Source: Prunella strophiata (lineage: Eukaryota; Chordata; Aves; Passeriformes; Prunellidae). From it: a DNA stretch of 64,000 nt. The DNA is taken from positions 6,097,476-6,161,475 of the forward strand of contig JAZBQD010000034.1 in assembly GCA_036583965.1 (NCBI GenBank), given 5' to 3'. A program made the position numbers and the translations under genes. This document shows positions 1 through 10,839 of the stretch, piece by piece (within the stretch, counting starts at the first letter, position 1; each line of letters starts with the position of its first letter). Under the pieces are notes generated by a model. That model was not told the origin of the DNA. It saw only the letters and a program-made list of their open reading frames with translations, and did no database searches.

Positions 1-244
1 AATAGATCCCTATCTCTGAAAATCTGATTACTGGTTTATTCTGGTTAGAACTTAATCCATGACACACAGTTTGTATTTTATCTGGAGGAACAGCCCAGTA
101 GCCACTCTAAGCCTTTTATTGGCCTTGCTTACAACTCATGTATTTTAAGTATTTTCAGCCTGTGGTCTCCAGACCAGGTGGTCTGGACCTCCTGGTGTCC
201 ACACAAGCTCTGGACAGCTGGGCTGTTGTCCCTCAGTCCATCTG

Positions 245-401
245 TGGCCTGGCACAGGTGTTCCCCAAAGAGGAACCCAGATGGTTCCACTCCTGGAGGT
301 GTCCAAGGAAGGCCTGGATGTGGCATTCAGGGCTCTGGGCTGGGTGCCAAGGTTGGACCCAATGGTCTGGGAGTTTTTTTCCAAACTCAGTGATTCTGTG
401 A
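245..401 (+). mobile_element. CR1 LINE, 5'-truncated 3' end
   Basis: This is a 5'-truncated copy of the avian CR1 non-LTR retrotransposon in sense orientation. The stretch reading CACTCCTGGAGGTGTCCAAG, followed by a GGGCTCTGGGCTGGGTG-like block, then ATGGTCTGGGAG and a terminal CAGTGATTCTGTGA, is the usual CR1 3'-UTR order. It is fairly diverged, so the 5' limit is uncertain and similarity may reach back to about 155. No open reading frame of the element survives. The family assignment is from memory. Confidence 0.62.
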
Positions 402-1409
402 AACCATCATCTTTCAACCCTGGGTTTGGACTCTTTTTTTCTTTAGGGAGAAAAATCTGTCTAGAAAATCAGTTTCCAATGGAGCTGTGTCCATTAAGGG
501 GTTTTAAGGGTGCCCCACTCTCAGGATCTACCTTAAACCCACTTTTAGTTGAGTTGGTTGGTCACTAAACTGATACAGAAATCAACTGGATGCCAAACTG
601 TTCCTTGAAATGACTGGGAATTCCAGTGGAACTCAAAAAATTCTTGATTTTTTGTGTTAGAAAAATCAAGAATTTAAGAAGTATCCTAAATAGTTCCTTC
701 TGAATACAAAATATTCTGTTCTGTTGTCAAGCTGACAGACTGAAACAAGCTCCAGTAATTTCTGTATCAGTGGTATTGTGTCATGTAACTGCTGCAAACT
801 TCTTTAAACAAATTTCTGAATGCAAACAGGTTCATGGAGCAAGAGGGAAGGTAAAATGAGAGAATAATTTCGGATTACTGAAACAAGCCCTGCAACTGTC
901 AAACCCTGAGGAAAGGGAGAGCTAACACGCTTCATCTAAACCCTCCCATAAAAACTGTAGGTAATTAGAGGCTTAGATTTATTGAAAACAATGGGAAAAA
1001 AATCATAATTACCTTTACATATTTTTCATTTGCTGTTAGAAAGTGATCCCAGTAATTTGGTGTTCAGTGAGCAGGGCACGTTTTGCATTGTTGTTCCTCC
1101 ACTGTGCCCTTCTGAGCAGAAGTGCTCCAGGGGAACCCTGCTGAACAGGTCTGTTCTTTTCCTTTTTAAATCTTGCAGCAATTAGCAAGCATTTCACGGG
1201 CCATTTCGATCCCATAATGTGACTTGGCAAAATGGTGCCCAGATCAAAAAAAGGGTTGCAAAATACATCCTTGTTCTAGATGGGAAAGGTTTCCTTCAAA
1301 TGGGAGATGTCCTGGAAAAAATCCATCTCAATTGAGAAGGACGTTTCTCTCTCAATTATTTTTATCCAAACCCAAAGGAGAAACTGATCCTGGGAAAAGC
1401 CTCTGCTAG
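402..1409. other. Unique sequence, no gene found
   Basis: Ordinary AT-rich single-copy DNA. The only structure I see is the hairpin at 638-675. Open frames here are short and lack any recognisable protein. Confidence 0.6.
638..675. repeat. Perfect 15-bp inverted repeat with 8-nt loop
   Basis: The left arm (638-652) AAATTCTTGATTTTT and right arm (661-675) AAAAATCAAGAATTT are exact reverse complements separated by TGTGTTAG. The next outer bases do not pair. There is no flanking target duplication that would mark it as a small DNA transposon, and the stem is too short for a typical microRNA precursor. Confidence 0.85.
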
Positions 1410-1493
1410 AAACCTCTGTGAAAGTCATTGAACAGCAGAGAGGAAGCTCAGAAATCTCTGAGAAAGTCATTGCACAGCAGAGGGAAGGCTCAC
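1410..1493. repeat. Tandem duplication, 2 x 42 bp
   Basis: Copy 1 (1410-1451) and copy 2 (1452-1493) are contiguous and alike over their full length, each holding GAAAGTCATTG or GAGAAAGTCATTG followed by CAGCAGAG. They differ by a handful of substitutions, so the duplication is not recent. Confidence 0.85.
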
Positions 1494-2284
1494 AAGAAAC
1501 CTAATGATCCCTCTTGTACATGAGTGGATGATGAAGGTGGAACAAACCAGCAAGAGCCCATGAGGGCAGACATCCAAGGCCTGGGGCAGCCCAGCCGTAT
1601 GAGAAGTGGTCATATTTCAAAATAGGCAAGTCCAGCATAATCCTGTTTATGAAATGCAGGTGGAGCATAATTCAGAGTTTGTGGTTGGGGCTTTAAAACT
1701 CATTATGTTTTGGTTCTGCACTCCGCGGTGACCGACGGCCTCCTCGCACGTCAGTGCCGGGATGCTCTGAGCAAATGGAGGCTGAAGTGTGCAGCTCTGG
1801 GGTTCTGAGCACAGGACAATCCTCCCCTCTGGAATCTGGCAGCCTGGATAACCTGAGTGATTTGGTTTTCCAGCCTCAGTGCACATCTCCTACACCAGGG
1901 GTTTTATGACTTTCTCCTGAGCGAGAGCAATGCGGTTTGGGAGATAAGATCTGCCTCGGAAAGAGCAACCAACGCTGGGATGTGACAGCGAAACTTAAGG
2001 AGTGCTGACAGATGGAAAATATTTTGTTCTTCCTTTTCCAAATCCTGGAGCAGTTCAGATCTGTCCCTGTACCTGTCCTTTCTTCCTGGGGAGCCCTGGT
2101 AGCTTCATACTAAGCAGAGAGGTCTGTGCCATGTCCCCTCGTGCTGGAGGCTGAGGTTACAAATTTCCTCCCTGACATATAAAGATGCCACCAGAGAAGT
2201 GTTCTGAAGAGTTTGTCTGGAAATAAATGCACAATCAGACTTTCAGGGACTTATATTTTTTGAAGGGGTCACAACTCAGGCTGT
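1494..2284. other. Unique sequence with a CpG-enriched patch
   Basis: No gene is recognised. The patch at 1722-1760 holds about seven CpG dinucleotides in roughly 40 bp, including CCGCGG and CGCACGTCAG (an ACGTCA half CRE-like site). Another five or so CpGs lie between 1918 and 1995. This stands out against the CpG-poor surroundings. A TTTAAA box lies about 30 bp upstream, near 1692. It could be a small regulatory element or a weak promoter; nothing proves either. Confidence 0.35.
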
Positions 2285-2665
2285 GGGAATCATGGAATGG
2301 ATTGGAAGAGGTTGGAAAGGTACCATAAAGCTCATCTCATTCCATCCCTGGCCATGGGCAGGGACAACATCCACTGACCTAGGTTTCTCCAAGCCCCATC
2401 CAACCTGGCCTTGGGCACTGCCAGGGATCCAGGGGCAGCCACAGCTTCTCTGGGCACCCTGTGCCAGGGCCTCCCCACCCTCACAGGGAACAATTTCTTT
2501 CCAATATCAAATCTAACCCAACTCTCTGTCAGTGTGAAGCCACCCCGCCTTGTCCTGTCACTCCAGGCTTTTGTAAAGAATCTCTCTCCATCTTTCTTGT
2601 CAGTTCCCTTCAGGTACTGGAAGGGCACAATTAGGTCACCCCAAATCTACTGCCTTCCCTCCAAA
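2285..2665 (-). mobile_element. CR1 LINE, antisense, 5'-truncated
   Basis: Read on the minus strand this ends with GAGATGAGCTTTATGGTACC, TTTCCAACCTCTTCCAA and a CCATTCCATGATTC tail, the CR1 3' terminus. Upstream comes the block with CCTGGATCCCTGGCAGTGCC and GGCCAGGTTGGA, and then a GGTGACCTAATTGTGCCCTT-like block. About 380 bp of the element remain, covering the 3'-UTR and a little upstream sequence. It contains no coding capacity. Family assigned from memory. Confidence 0.85.
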
Positions 2666-3501
2666 AAATGGCTTTTCCCCCATCCCTGCAAAGACTTTTT
2701 CTGGGATTGATCAAAGCCTAAAACAAGTAAAAAAAATAATAGTCTTCAATTACAAAATAATTTATAAACATTCTTTTATGGGAGATGGCATGGACAGGAT
2801 AGAAAGGGAGAAAAAATACCCCAAGTGGCAGATGAAGCCTTAAATTCACAGAAAGGGTAGAATGCTATAAACATTAGTGCTAGCCTGGAGGCTTGGGATA
2901 TTCATTTGGAGAGGAATGCTGCTGGTGCTGGGTACTGTCAGACTCTCATTGACTTCTAAACCCAATGATGTTGTTCTTCAAACAAGCATGACGTGCTCAC
3001 AGAGTGCCACAGTGCACAGATTTAGGTCAGATGGGGAGGAAGAGGAGCTCTGGCTGCAGTTTGGGGTTTGCTCTCACTAAATGAGCTGGCTGGGATGTTT
3101 GCCTTTGCTTCAGCACCTGACTGTGCTGTTACAGAGCAATAAATGCAGCTCTTGCATAGTTCAGGAGATCTGAAAATGAGATCAAGTTTAATACATTGCA
3201 CAACTCAGTTAAAAGGCTCCTACTGGGCTATTTAATATTGGTCTGGAATGGCTACAGTGCAGGGCAGCAAAGCAATCCTTTTTAGTTTGTTTTTCTGGAT
3301 TTGAGCCTTTTGCTGCTTGTGTTTTTGTAGCTGTACTCGAGAAAAACCAACCTGGGGCAGTACAAGAAAATTCAGATGTGAACTACAGGAGATGGGGAAT
3401 TTTCCTTGTGGAATACTGTCACCCTGACCCCGGGGGTGCTGGTAGGGAAGGGGTAAAGCTCCCACCTGGTTTTCTACTCCAGGAAAAGCAAAGTCTGTGT
3501 G

Positions 3502-3515
3502 CCACTAGAGGGTGC
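3502..3515 (+). promoter_or_regulatory. CTCF-like motif
   Basis: CCACTAGAGGGTGC fits the vertebrate CTCF core (CCASYAGRKGGCRS) except for T in place of the favoured C at position 12. This is a sequence match only. The same 13-mer core recurs at 27301 in the same orientation. Confidence 0.4.
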
Positions 3516-5231
3516 ATCAGCTGCAAAAAAAAAAAAAACCAGGATTTTGTTCAGTTGCTGCTCTCTTTTGTAGCTCTGAAATTAATTTGAGCAGCCTCAA
3601 CTATCTGATGTTTAGTTCTCAGCATCATACAGCTCACCTGAACTTGCCCGTGGTGGGTGGCTTTGTCAACAGCAGATAATTTATTTTGGCTCTTCCAATT
3701 CCACTTGCTTGTTGTCTGCTGCAGAGCCCCAGGCAAAGCAAGATTATTTAAGTGTATTGGATACAAGGATTTGCTGTTGTGGCATCAGAGCCTTGGTGTC
3801 TCAGCTCCCTTTGCTGGTGGGATGAACAGCCAGGAGTTGAGGGCAGAAGGTGGAGATTGCTGAACTCAATCCAAAATGAAGCAGATTGGGAGTTTCAGCT
3901 GGGTTAGGGCACTGCCTGTTCTCCTGCTTGTCTCAGCCTAGAAAAGTCCTGGAGCAAAGCATCCTTTTCTGTCTGCACCTCCCTACCAGACAGATCTTCA
4001 TCTTTTGCTCTCAGGAATTGTATTTCTTGGAGGGTGGCACGTTTCTATTTATCCAAGGAAAGGTTATTACAGCTTAGAGGACTGAAAGCAAATGGAAATG
4101 TTTACATGCAGGAAGAAAGCTTAGAAAGCCATTTTGAGTTATATCTGAGAATGTAAATTCTTCCAGCCCAATAGATCTAACCTAGTTCCCTGCTATTTTA
4201 AGCAGCCACATTAAATAATCCTGTTCATAAAACAATCAAAGACCCACCTGGCTCTCTGCACTGTGCTCCATCCAAAACACCCAAAGACAGGCTGCAAATT
4301 AACAGGCAGAAGGGTGAAATAATTCTGGTTTGATGCCACCAGTCTTCTTGTGCTCCTGGCTCACAGGACAGATTCACCAAAAGCCCTGTTTGGCTCCCTG
4401 AACAATCATAGGTGGTGTTTGTGTGATAAGTGCAGTTCTGCTCCCCTCCAACCCATTGTGGGAAGGATTGTGCTTCTTCCCTGAATGCTGTAAAAGCCAT
4501 GGGGCAGCCAGGACAGAAATTCCCTGAAATCCTGACAGCTGCCCTCCTTGAGACCTGCGGGATTTGGAGCACATGCAGGTGGGAGAACAGAACTGCAGGG
4601 AAGTCCTGGCTGATGCTGCAAGTGCTGGGGAGCAGAGGGAGGTGTCCCTGGGACTGCCTAACCCTTGATTCACGGATTTAATGTCCTTTGTTCAGCCTCA
4701 GATGTGATAACACAAATCCTGGGATCTCCTGTCTCCTGTCCTTGGACAGAGCCCAGCAGCTGACCCTCACTAATTTGGCTGATTTGGGTATTCCTAGTCC
4801 CTTGCAGGTGCAGGTGGGAGCTGCACTGTCCAGGTGACCTGACCCAGAGAAAAACCCATCCTCCTGTCTGGCAGTGAAAAAATGGATCACTCAAAACACA
4901 GATTTTTAACAGATTAGGATCACAAAGAAAAGTGTGAGGGAGGATGGAGCCTTACAGATCTGCTCTACACACAAATATCCCATCAGTGGTGTTTTTCTGA
5001 ATTGGTTTTTTTCCCATCTGGAAGATTTTACTGCATTCCTCTGCCCTGAGCAGGGTTTCAGGGTCTGTCCCAGCGGGTGCTTGGCTTTCTGTGGGTGCAC
5101 AAGTGTAATTTGTGCTGCAGCTCTGTGTGAGAGTTAAAAATGACACAGAAGTGCCCTTGCCCTGTGCTCAGGAGCAGGCAGGACCCCCCAGCTCCTCCTC
5201 TGAAATCCTCCTCTGTTAGAGCCGAAATCCA

Positions 5232-5245
5232 GCAGTAGATGGCAC
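5232..5245 (+). promoter_or_regulatory. CTCF-like motif
   Basis: GCAGTAGATGGCAC matches the CTCF core at all but the first base, including the central TAGATGGC. It is oriented as the motif at 3502. Whether it is bound is not known. Confidence 0.35.
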
Positions 5246-6400
5246 CAGCAGGATGGAAAAACAGGCTTTAAACTCCTGTAATGCCTCAAAATTCCCCAAA
5301 TATTTCACAAGACACAGACAGCTCAATGCAAAAGGTTCCTGGCAGAGGGGAATCACCCTGGAGTGGCCCAGGGTGTCCTTCCCAGGGCTGGGGTCACGTT
5401 CAGGAAAGCAGGACATGGATAACACACACACAATTCCAATTTCAAGGCACATAGGAGCAGTTCCTAAGGCAAACAGAGGGAAGCTGCTGGGAATTCCTCA
5501 CAAATTGGACATTGCAGGCTTCAGTGGTGCTGCACTGGGAGGATTCCTGTTGCTGTCTTTCCTAGACAATGCATCCAAGTTGAATTTCTGTCTCAAATGT
5601 TGACCACAGCTCATATTTCCTATTTCACACCTATGGCCATAGGGAATATTTGATACAGGTAGGAGCTCACAAGATTCTCATTTTCACATTTCTTGTACTA
5701 CAGAACTATGGCTTTAGATTTATTTCAAGAATATGCTATGGAATGGATAAATAATTGTATAAAATATGGGATAAACTCATACACAGGCTGAGCCAAGCCA
5801 GGACACTTCACACTGTTCTGGAGTCTTTTTTCTTTCCTTTTGTTTTGGACACACACAGGAAAAAGAGTGATCATATCCTGCAGTATTTGAAGTGAAGGAG
5901 ATGGGGACAAAATAATCAGTTCTTGTCCCTGTGCTTTCCTAACTAATTATGACTCTCAGGGCTCTCAGAAATGGTGATAGAAGGAGGCACAGAGTGAGGG
6001 TGCTGCAGGTAAAAAATCAGCCTCCAGTTTTAGGCACCCCTTTGGGAGGAGCTGCTGAGTGCAGGCTTCTAGCACAGCAAATTTCATTTCTGATCTGCTC
6101 CCCAGCTCCTCGTGCCTTCCATTTCCAGAGTGTAACACAATGCAGATTTTAGCAGGCAGTGCAGATGGTATTGAAAGATGCTTTTTTAGCTGTAGCTGCC
6201 ACCAAATGGTCTCTATTTAAACACTTTTATTTTCTTCAGATCCTATCTGTCACTTACATGCCCCTGTAACTTGCTGAAAGAAGTTTTTCTGTCCAGCTCT
6301 TTAACCTGATGCTTCCAAACTCTCTCTGGTGTGGGGTGTGATTTCACTTGGCAGCGTGGTCTGATCATCATGTCTGAAAGCTCCTTAATAAATTCCATAT

Positions 6401-6670
6401 TCAACAGGGTGGACATTCATATTTTTAATCGAAATAATTATTAAATGGCTCAGTGAGCAGCTCTGCAGTGGCTGTGCTCCAGAGATAGTGGGAGGAATAT
6501 TAATGTGCACAAGAAAAGGGTCTGTTTCTCCAAAGATTGTACAGGAGGGGAAGACCTTGTTTTCTGGATCTCTTTAACAAAGGTGTTTTCATCGAGAATT
6601 GCAAATGAGCTGCTCTTCCATGGAGGCAATTTGCATATCATTAGCCTTCCGGGTTTGTTAATTGTTTTCA
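6401..6670. promoter_or_regulatory. Candidate conserved noncoding element with octamer
   Basis: This AT-rich block holds homeodomain-type cores (AATTATTAAAT near 6436, TTAATTG near 6659) and a perfect POU octamer ATTTGCAT at 6629-6636. It has no repeat signature and a composition typical of developmental enhancers. That is an impression from motif content, since no alignment was available. Confidence 0.22.
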
Positions 6671-9600
6671 CCTAGAGGAGGTGGAAGGGTTCAGTCTTTG
6701 TTTGGAAAATGACAATGCTTTCAGCAAGTGGCACATTTTATTTGTGATAGGTGATACAATTTTTTTTAACATTTTCTGTGAGCTGCTACCAATTTTGATG
6801 GAGATGATGATGCCCTTTCAAAAGAAAATTGAGACCTTTCCAGCAGCTCGCTCAACATTTAATTTCCTTTTATTTCTTTGGATGTGGCTTTTTCAAATAA
6901 AAGAAATATTTTCCTTTTGTGTCTTTCTTCTCTTCCCTCCCACCAATTCCCGGGATAACATTTAGCACCACACCCTGCAATAATGTTTTCATGATCACCT
7001 TTGCAAGGCTGTAACTTCACAAGAATTCAAGAAAAAGACTGAAAATTCGAAAGGCTTTTAGAAATCTTTGCCCTTGTTTGAAACTCTGATGTCCTGTTTG
7101 CATTTTTATCTTTATTGTGTAGGATTGAGGGAATTTTTGCAGCAGAGTGAGGCAGAGAGGAAGAAGGGATGCAGAGCTCAGTGTGAGATGGAGATGACCC
7201 CAGCAGGTGCAGTTTAACCCTGACCCATCACTTCATTCACAAGGCTCTGTGATGGCTGTGGGATATTTTCCAAGTTTCTTTATGAATTTTGGTCCAGAGG
7301 ATCATTTTTGTGGGGCCAGTTTGAGTTTCTCTAAACACACCTGACGTGTCTCAATACCTGATACACCTGGACAAGTCTGGGGTCTGTGCTTGAAGCCACA
7401 AGCTGGGAAAGGACAGGTGGGGGAATTCAAAGATGCTCACAATGAAGTTCAGAGAAAAAAAAAAAAACAACTTTTAAATTCCTATTGATGCATGGACACT
7501 TCTGATTTTGCTCCTTTTAGTTTGGGATTTCTCCCCATGCTGACCTAAGGCTCGTGTGAGACTTCAAAACAGACACAGCACAACCTGTGTTGGTTTTTTT
7601 GCTCCCTGTTTTTTGTCAGCAGCACAACTAATGGTGGATTCATCTTTACCTGACGTTGATTAAAATGTTAATTAGTGAGACTTTTACTGGAATGAAGCTG
7701 GCACTCATGCCAATTATTTCTGCAGCTGCTCACACCTTTTTGTGTTACTTGGAAATAGTCATGAGTTGTCTGACACCTCTTCTGCTGTCTTAAAATAAAA
7801 AATAATACGAGAAACTGCCCTTTTGGATCTATTGTGTTTGTCAAAAGAAGAAAATGACACTTAAATTCTCCCCTCCTCTCTCTCACTGTCAAATCTTCCT
7901 CCCGTCATCAACCACCACGGGGAGAAGATTTTATTTATTTTATTTATTTCTTGCCTCAAGTGTTGAGTACCTCAAAAGGAAATATTTTATTGCTCTCCAA
8001 AGATTGCAAAGCCTGTGACTTTTTTTATAAAGCTGCCAACATTAACATCTGGGAGCTTTTGCCACTGACACCATTTAAGTCTTTATTTCTTTTATTGATC
8101 CACTGTCAAGTTATTATTTATTTCCATAGTCACATGTGTATGATTTTGTCACAGTTCCCAATTACATTTTCTGGACATTATTGCACTGGGCTGCACATTA
8201 CCTGCTTGGATGAGCTTAATTTTCAGAGCCTACTGGTCTGTTGGTGACTGAATATTTGCCATAGCTCATATGATTAAATATGGAAAACATCTGGTTGAAG
8301 GAGTCCAACAAAAATCTGAACATCTGGAAAATATTGGTAAAGAAGCTAATTCAGTTTGTCAACTTACAAATTGTTCTAGCAGGAAGTATTTAGGGGTAGA
8401 AGATAATTGAGATTTCATTCCTCTGGCTGCTTGTCCTTGCCTTTATTTATTTTGGTACAACTGGAAGGACTGTTCTTCCAAATGCTCCTTGGGACACAAA
8501 CTGGGATGGATTTACCAGAGGGAGAAAAGGAAAAATAGACTTTGGTTCCTGTTGTCTCCTGCTTTAACCATTTTAAAAGACACCAAAATGTATTCAACTT
8601 CCCCACACCTCTCTGATCCTCTCAGCTCAAGGCTTTGCTGCTGTTCCTCAGCTCTTCCACAATTTGCACTTGGCCAAGGCAGTGATGTTTTTTCTGGGGA
8701 AAGTTTTGTAGCAACTCCACCTAACACTGAACCTGTGGGGTTATTGAGAATATCTGCATTTGGCTTCTATAAAACACCCAGAACTTGAGCTTCCTCTTCA
8801 AAATATTGCCTTGCTCAAAAAATCCAAGACTGGGAAAAACACTTCTTTCATATTAAAAAGCCTTTTTTTTTGTGTCAGAGAGATTTTCACAAACCATAAT
8901 GCACTGAGACCTCAGTCATGACAGATCTCAGTAATTTTTGCTCTGAGGGCAGGAGACAGCTCTGATTCAGTTTCCCAAATATTAAGTCAAAGACAACAAG
9001 TATCTTTTAAAAAGCCAAACCAAACCCTTAAGGCTCTTCATGGGAGAACAGTTACATGAAGTTATTTTCCTTTATGGGCTCAGATATAACCATGACCATC
9101 ACAGCATTAAAAACTGAATGCATATTCATTCCTAAAAACCTGCCTATTATTTTCTCCCCATTTCCTATCAGCTTTTTTCATTTTGCAAGGTGGTGATTTG
9201 CTCTACTTAAGTCTGACCACATCTTGCCTAGCTCAGGGCCTCGGTGCAAATGAAGCTTTTGTCACCATGAGTAACACCCCTTAGATGTAAAGAAATTAAA
9301 CATTAAGAGCTTTGCAGTGTTACTCACACAAAAGAGAAGATATTAATGAATAAGCTCCTTTGAAAACACCCTTCTGCAGTTAAACCTTTAATGACAAAGG
9401 GTTTCTTTGGAGTTTCTTGCTGAATTATCCACAGTCTATCTGTGAGCCTCCTGGCTCTTCAGCAACAGGGAAAATTTCACTTTGAATAAAAACAATTCCT
9501 GCATGACTGCCTGTCCTACCCACTGAAAAAAACCAGAAGAGACATTAATAAATTAAGATACAAATGAATTTAAATGTCAATGTATAGTTCAAATAAACAG

Positions 9601-10790
9601 GAGAATGGAAGAAATGCCTGTATTTGTATTTGTCTCCAGCAGCAAACACCCTGGTGGCCAGATTTGACAGTAGCTAATTGAGCAATAATTGTTATTAATG
9701 TCTCTTGTCTTTGCTGTCCACAGCAATTCTGGCTGTGCTGAGCTTGGGGAAGCAGTGATAATTCTTAGGTTCCTTGAAGGGATTGGAAATGTTCTTTTTT
9801 TTCCATCTATTGAGAAATATGAGTGTGTTTGGAATGGGTTAAATGGGTTAATTGTGACCATCAGCACTGTCTCTGTCTGGTTTTCCCACTGATGCTCTGG
9901 ATTGGTGCTGGTTGTGCCCCTTTTTTGAAGCCTTGAGCCCAAGAAAAAAGGGATTAAAACCAAAATGAAGTGAAATTTGAGGGCTGCAGGCCTGGCCACA
10001 AGGAGCAGCAGGCCACGGGGGGCTCCTGGTGGACACTCCAAAATTCCCAGCCTGTGCCATGTGCTCAGGTGTCTCTTCTTGCTCTCAAGAGCTTCAGGAG
10101 CACTGGAAGGGCACTGGGGCAGAGTGGGGTGCTGAGATGTCCTAGGGAAAATGTGCTGCTTCCAGAGAAACCCCAGGAGCTGCATCTGCTGGGTGCATGT
10201 GAAGGAGTTTGTAGCACACAAAATTTTGAATGGCGTTTCCCATGGTAAAAACATCTTTGTCTTCTTTTCCCCTGTCCTTTATCTTGTACCTCTGTGACAG
10301 CTTATTCTTGCAGCTTGTTTTACATGAAATCAGGAAAAAAAAAAAAACAACAAAAAAACAGAATACCTTTCTGCCTTCCAAATTCTTGTTGAAATTGGTT
10401 TAATTTTAGCCAAGGGCTGCAAAGGTTTCATGAAAAACACATATGCACATGGAAGTTTCTACATGCACAGTGGGACTTTGTTAGCTCCACTTCCACATGG
10501 AACAGTTTGAAAAGGGTAACAGTCTGAATAATTCCCAGATTTTGAGGGATTAGAGCTAGGACAGTGTGTGGTTTCCAGTAATGACAGAGCTGCTTGCTGA
10601 GAGGTGATTTCTACCTGCCACTCCTCAAAGGCTGAAGGTATTTAAGGGAGATTTAGTTTATTGTTAATCTTAGGTGTGCACAGGCATAATTTCCTTTTTT
10701 TCTGTGCCAGCTGGGACTTTGCAATCCTCTGGTGCCAACTAACCCAGCCTCTCCTACCTCCAACCCTTTTTGGGCCAAGTGGCTGATGAG
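6671..10790. other. Unique AT-rich sequence, no gene found
   Basis: There are no repeats beyond short A/T runs and a (TTTA)-type stretch at about 7928-7950. The longest open frame (9589-10254, minus strand) has no recognisable domain or codon signal and is treated as chance. No RNA gene is seen. Confidence 0.5.
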
Positions 10791-10839
10791 GAAATTTGAA
10801 ATTATGTGCAAGAATGAATTTGAAATTATGAGCAAGAAT
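10791..10839. repeat. Tandem duplication, 25 + 24 bp
   Basis: The adjacent segments at 10791-10815 and 10816-10839 share the core TTTGAAATTATG(T/A)GCAAGAAT and differ at two or three positions. Confidence 0.8.

Larger units (their letters stand above)
2666..6400. other. Unique sequence, no gene found
   Basis: Single-copy DNA with short, compositionally random open frames. It holds two CTCF-like motifs (3502 and 5232), listed separately, and an A14 run at 3525-3538. No exon, RNA gene or further repeat family is recognised. Confidence 0.5.

Noticed and set aside
638..675. MicroRNA precursor
   Set aside because: A 15-bp stem with an 8-nt loop is too short for a normal precursor hairpin and the pairing stops abruptly.
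9589..10254. 221-codon minus-strand open frame
   Set aside because: No recognisable domain, random-looking composition, no promoter or splice context. This length is expected occasionally in 64 kb examined in six frames.
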